Made by a program: the position numbers and the translations under genes
Part shown: piece by piece, positions 5,916 to 6,940 of the stretch
How positions within the stretch are numbered: the stretch's first letter is position 1
How the letters are laid out: each line of letters starts with the position of its first letter
Notes under the pieces: model-generated
Seen by the model: only the letters and a program-made list of their open reading frames with translations
Told to the model about the DNA's origin: nothing
Databases searched by the model: none
NCBI GenBank assembly: GCA_021826485.1
Contig: JAKAZX010000216.1
Span: forward strand, 1-6,940
DNA length: 6,940 nt
Source of the DNA: Pseudomonadota bacterium
Lineage (GTDB): Bacteria; Pseudomonadota; Alphaproteobacteria; Acetobacterales; Acetobacteraceae
Direction: 5' to 3'

Positions 5916-6911
5916 CTAGCCCCGCATGCCCTCCACCGCAGCCATGCGGCGCATCAGATGGCGCCCTTCCGTCCAGTGCCAGGCGAGCAGCCCGGGCAGG
6001 CCGACCAGCAATTCCCGCGCCCGCTTGACCATCGAAAGGGCCGCCGCGGCATCGGGTGGCAGCCCCAGCAGGCTGCCGGCGAGCACGAAGCCGCCTTCCT
6101 GCACGCCGAGCGAGCCGGGTACCACGAAGCCGGCGCTGCGCGCGGCCATGCCGAGGCTTTCGACCGCCAGCGCCGCCGCGGCCCCGATCGGATAGCCCAT
6201 GGCCCAGAGGGCGAGCCACGTCTCCGCCACGCCGATGACCCAGGCAATGAGATGCAGGGCGGTGGCCGCGGCAAGCGCGGCGGTGTCGCGCTGGCGCCGC
6301 ATCAGCGCCGCATGCAGCCCGGCCAGCGCATCGGGCGACAGGGCGGGCACGAACCGGCTCATCCGTGCCGTCAGCCACTCGATCAGCCGCATCAGCCCGG
6401 CGCGCTGCGCCAGCACGAAGCCGAACGAGGCGACCGCCATCAGGCCCAGCACGCCGGCGAACCAGGGCTGCCAGCCGGTATCCGTGCTCACGGTCGCCAG
6501 CGCGGCCATGCCGGCCAGGGTGAACAGGAATTGCGACAGCGATTCGAGCGTGACATCCAGCGTGGTGCCCGCGGTCGCGGCGGTGACGCCCATTCCGCGC
6601 TGCGCCAGCAGCCGCACTCCGACCACCGTGCCGCCCAGTTGCGCAACCGGCAGCAGCGCGTTGATCGACTCGCGGATCCAGCGGATCAGGGACCACGCCG
6701 CCAGCCCCGGCCCGCCCCCGCCGCAGGCGCGCCGCCACGCGACGGCCGAAAGCAGCAGTTGAACCAGGTGCAGCGCGGCGCAGAACGGGATGACCCAGCC
6801 GGCGCGCAGCACGTCGGCGCCGATCGGCCCCGCGCCGATCCAGCCCACCAGCGCGACCGCGGCGGCGGCGCCGGAACCGATGAGCACGAAACCGGCGCGG
6901 GACTGGACCAT
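5916..6911 (-). CDS. HpnL-like integral membrane protein (lysylphosphatidylglycerol synthase transmembrane/flippase-like family)
   Basis: A 331-residue inner-membrane protein with hydrophobic segments near 7-27, 38-59, 126-142, 149-168, 210-236, 243-262, 266-284 and 300-312. It belongs to the flippase-like family that shares the membrane region of lysylphosphatidylglycerol synthase (MprF). Family-type features are RWIRESINALLPVAQLGG (77-94), the G-rich R100-LL element after it, GFVVPGSLGVQEGGFVLAG (261-279) and KRARELLVGLPGLLAW (296-311). The C-terminal half resembles the hopanoid-locus protein HpnL as I remember it, but no other hopanoid gene is in view. The catalytic lysyl-transfer domain of MprF is absent, so it would move or organise lipids, not aminoacylate them; its role is inferred. 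The ATG at 6911 is the first in-window start; the frame stays open to the window edge, so a start upstream cannot be excluded. The gene is first in view of an operon with the decarboxylase. Confidence 0.85.
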   Translation of the reverse strand: MVQSRAGFVLIGSGAAAAVALVGWIGAGPIGADVLRAGWVIPFCAALHLVQLLLSAVAWRRACGGGGPGLAAWSLIRWIRESINALLPVAQLGGTVVGVRLLAQRGMGVTAATAGTTLDVTLESLSQFLFTLAGMAALATVSTDTGWQPWFAGVLGLMAVASFGFVLAQRAGLMRLIEWLTARMSRFVPALSPDALAGLHAALMRRQRDTAALAAATALHLIAWVIGVAETWLALWAMGYPIGAAAALAVESLGMAARSAGFVVPGSLGVQEGGFVLAGSLLGLPPDAAAALSMVKRARELLVGLPGLLAWHWTEGRHLMRRMAAVEGMRG

Positions 6912-6940
6912 GCCCTGCCGGTAAACGCGGTTCGGCTCCC

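Noticed and set aside
5341..6738. Extension of the beta-subunit frame far upstream, giving an apparent 666-residue protein
   Set aside because: Only the last 200 codons match a protein family. The rest overlaps two convincing genes in other frames, and the GTG at 5340 has a good ribosome site and a GTGA overlap.

Overview
The window is GC-rich (roughly 70% by eye, with strong G/C preference at third codon positions) and densely coded, as expected of an alphaproteobacterium. The terminal HpnL-like membrane protein would suit a hopanoid-making member such as an Acetobacteraceae/Rhodospirillales relative, but this placement is inference. I see no RNA gene, insertion sequence, CRISPR array or phage gene, and no gene-free stretch above 300 bases; the longest is 91 bases (2705-2795).

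Layout: two convergent operons meet at about 4730. The plus-strand operon (8-4724) encodes a PotA-type ABC importer ATPase, two inner-membrane permeases, a crotonase-fold enzyme and an acyl-CoA dehydrogenase. The three transporter genes overlap one another by 4-11 bases. The two CoA-thioester enzymes lie 3 bases apart and follow the transporter after the 91-base gap. The binding protein that normally completes such an importer is not present and probably lies upstream of base 1. The minus-strand operon (6911 down to 4738) encodes an HpnL-like, flippase-like membrane protein, then the alpha and beta halves of a thiamine-diphosphate-dependent 2-oxoacid decarboxylase of the sulfopyruvate/phosphonopyruvate family, joined by a 4-base overlap.

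Reading of the biology: the plus operon looks like an uptake-and-degradation unit, in which a PotABC-type importer brings in a small, probably cationic or carboxylated solute and two enzymes act on its CoA thioester. The CoA ligase and thiolase or lyase that such a pathway needs are not in view. Both enzymes depart from their families at catalytic positions. The crotonase has Ala and Asp where hydratases carry two Glu. The dehydrogenase has Asp in place of the catalytic Glu of medium-chain acyl-CoA dehydrogenase (MCAD) and Lys in place of its flavin-contacting Thr. These paired departures are the most interesting signal in the window and suggest an unusual substrate or reaction.

The minus operon pairs a decarboxylase that would release an aldehyde with a lipid-related membrane protein. 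Whether the two act together cannot be settled here, because the genes further upstream are cut off.
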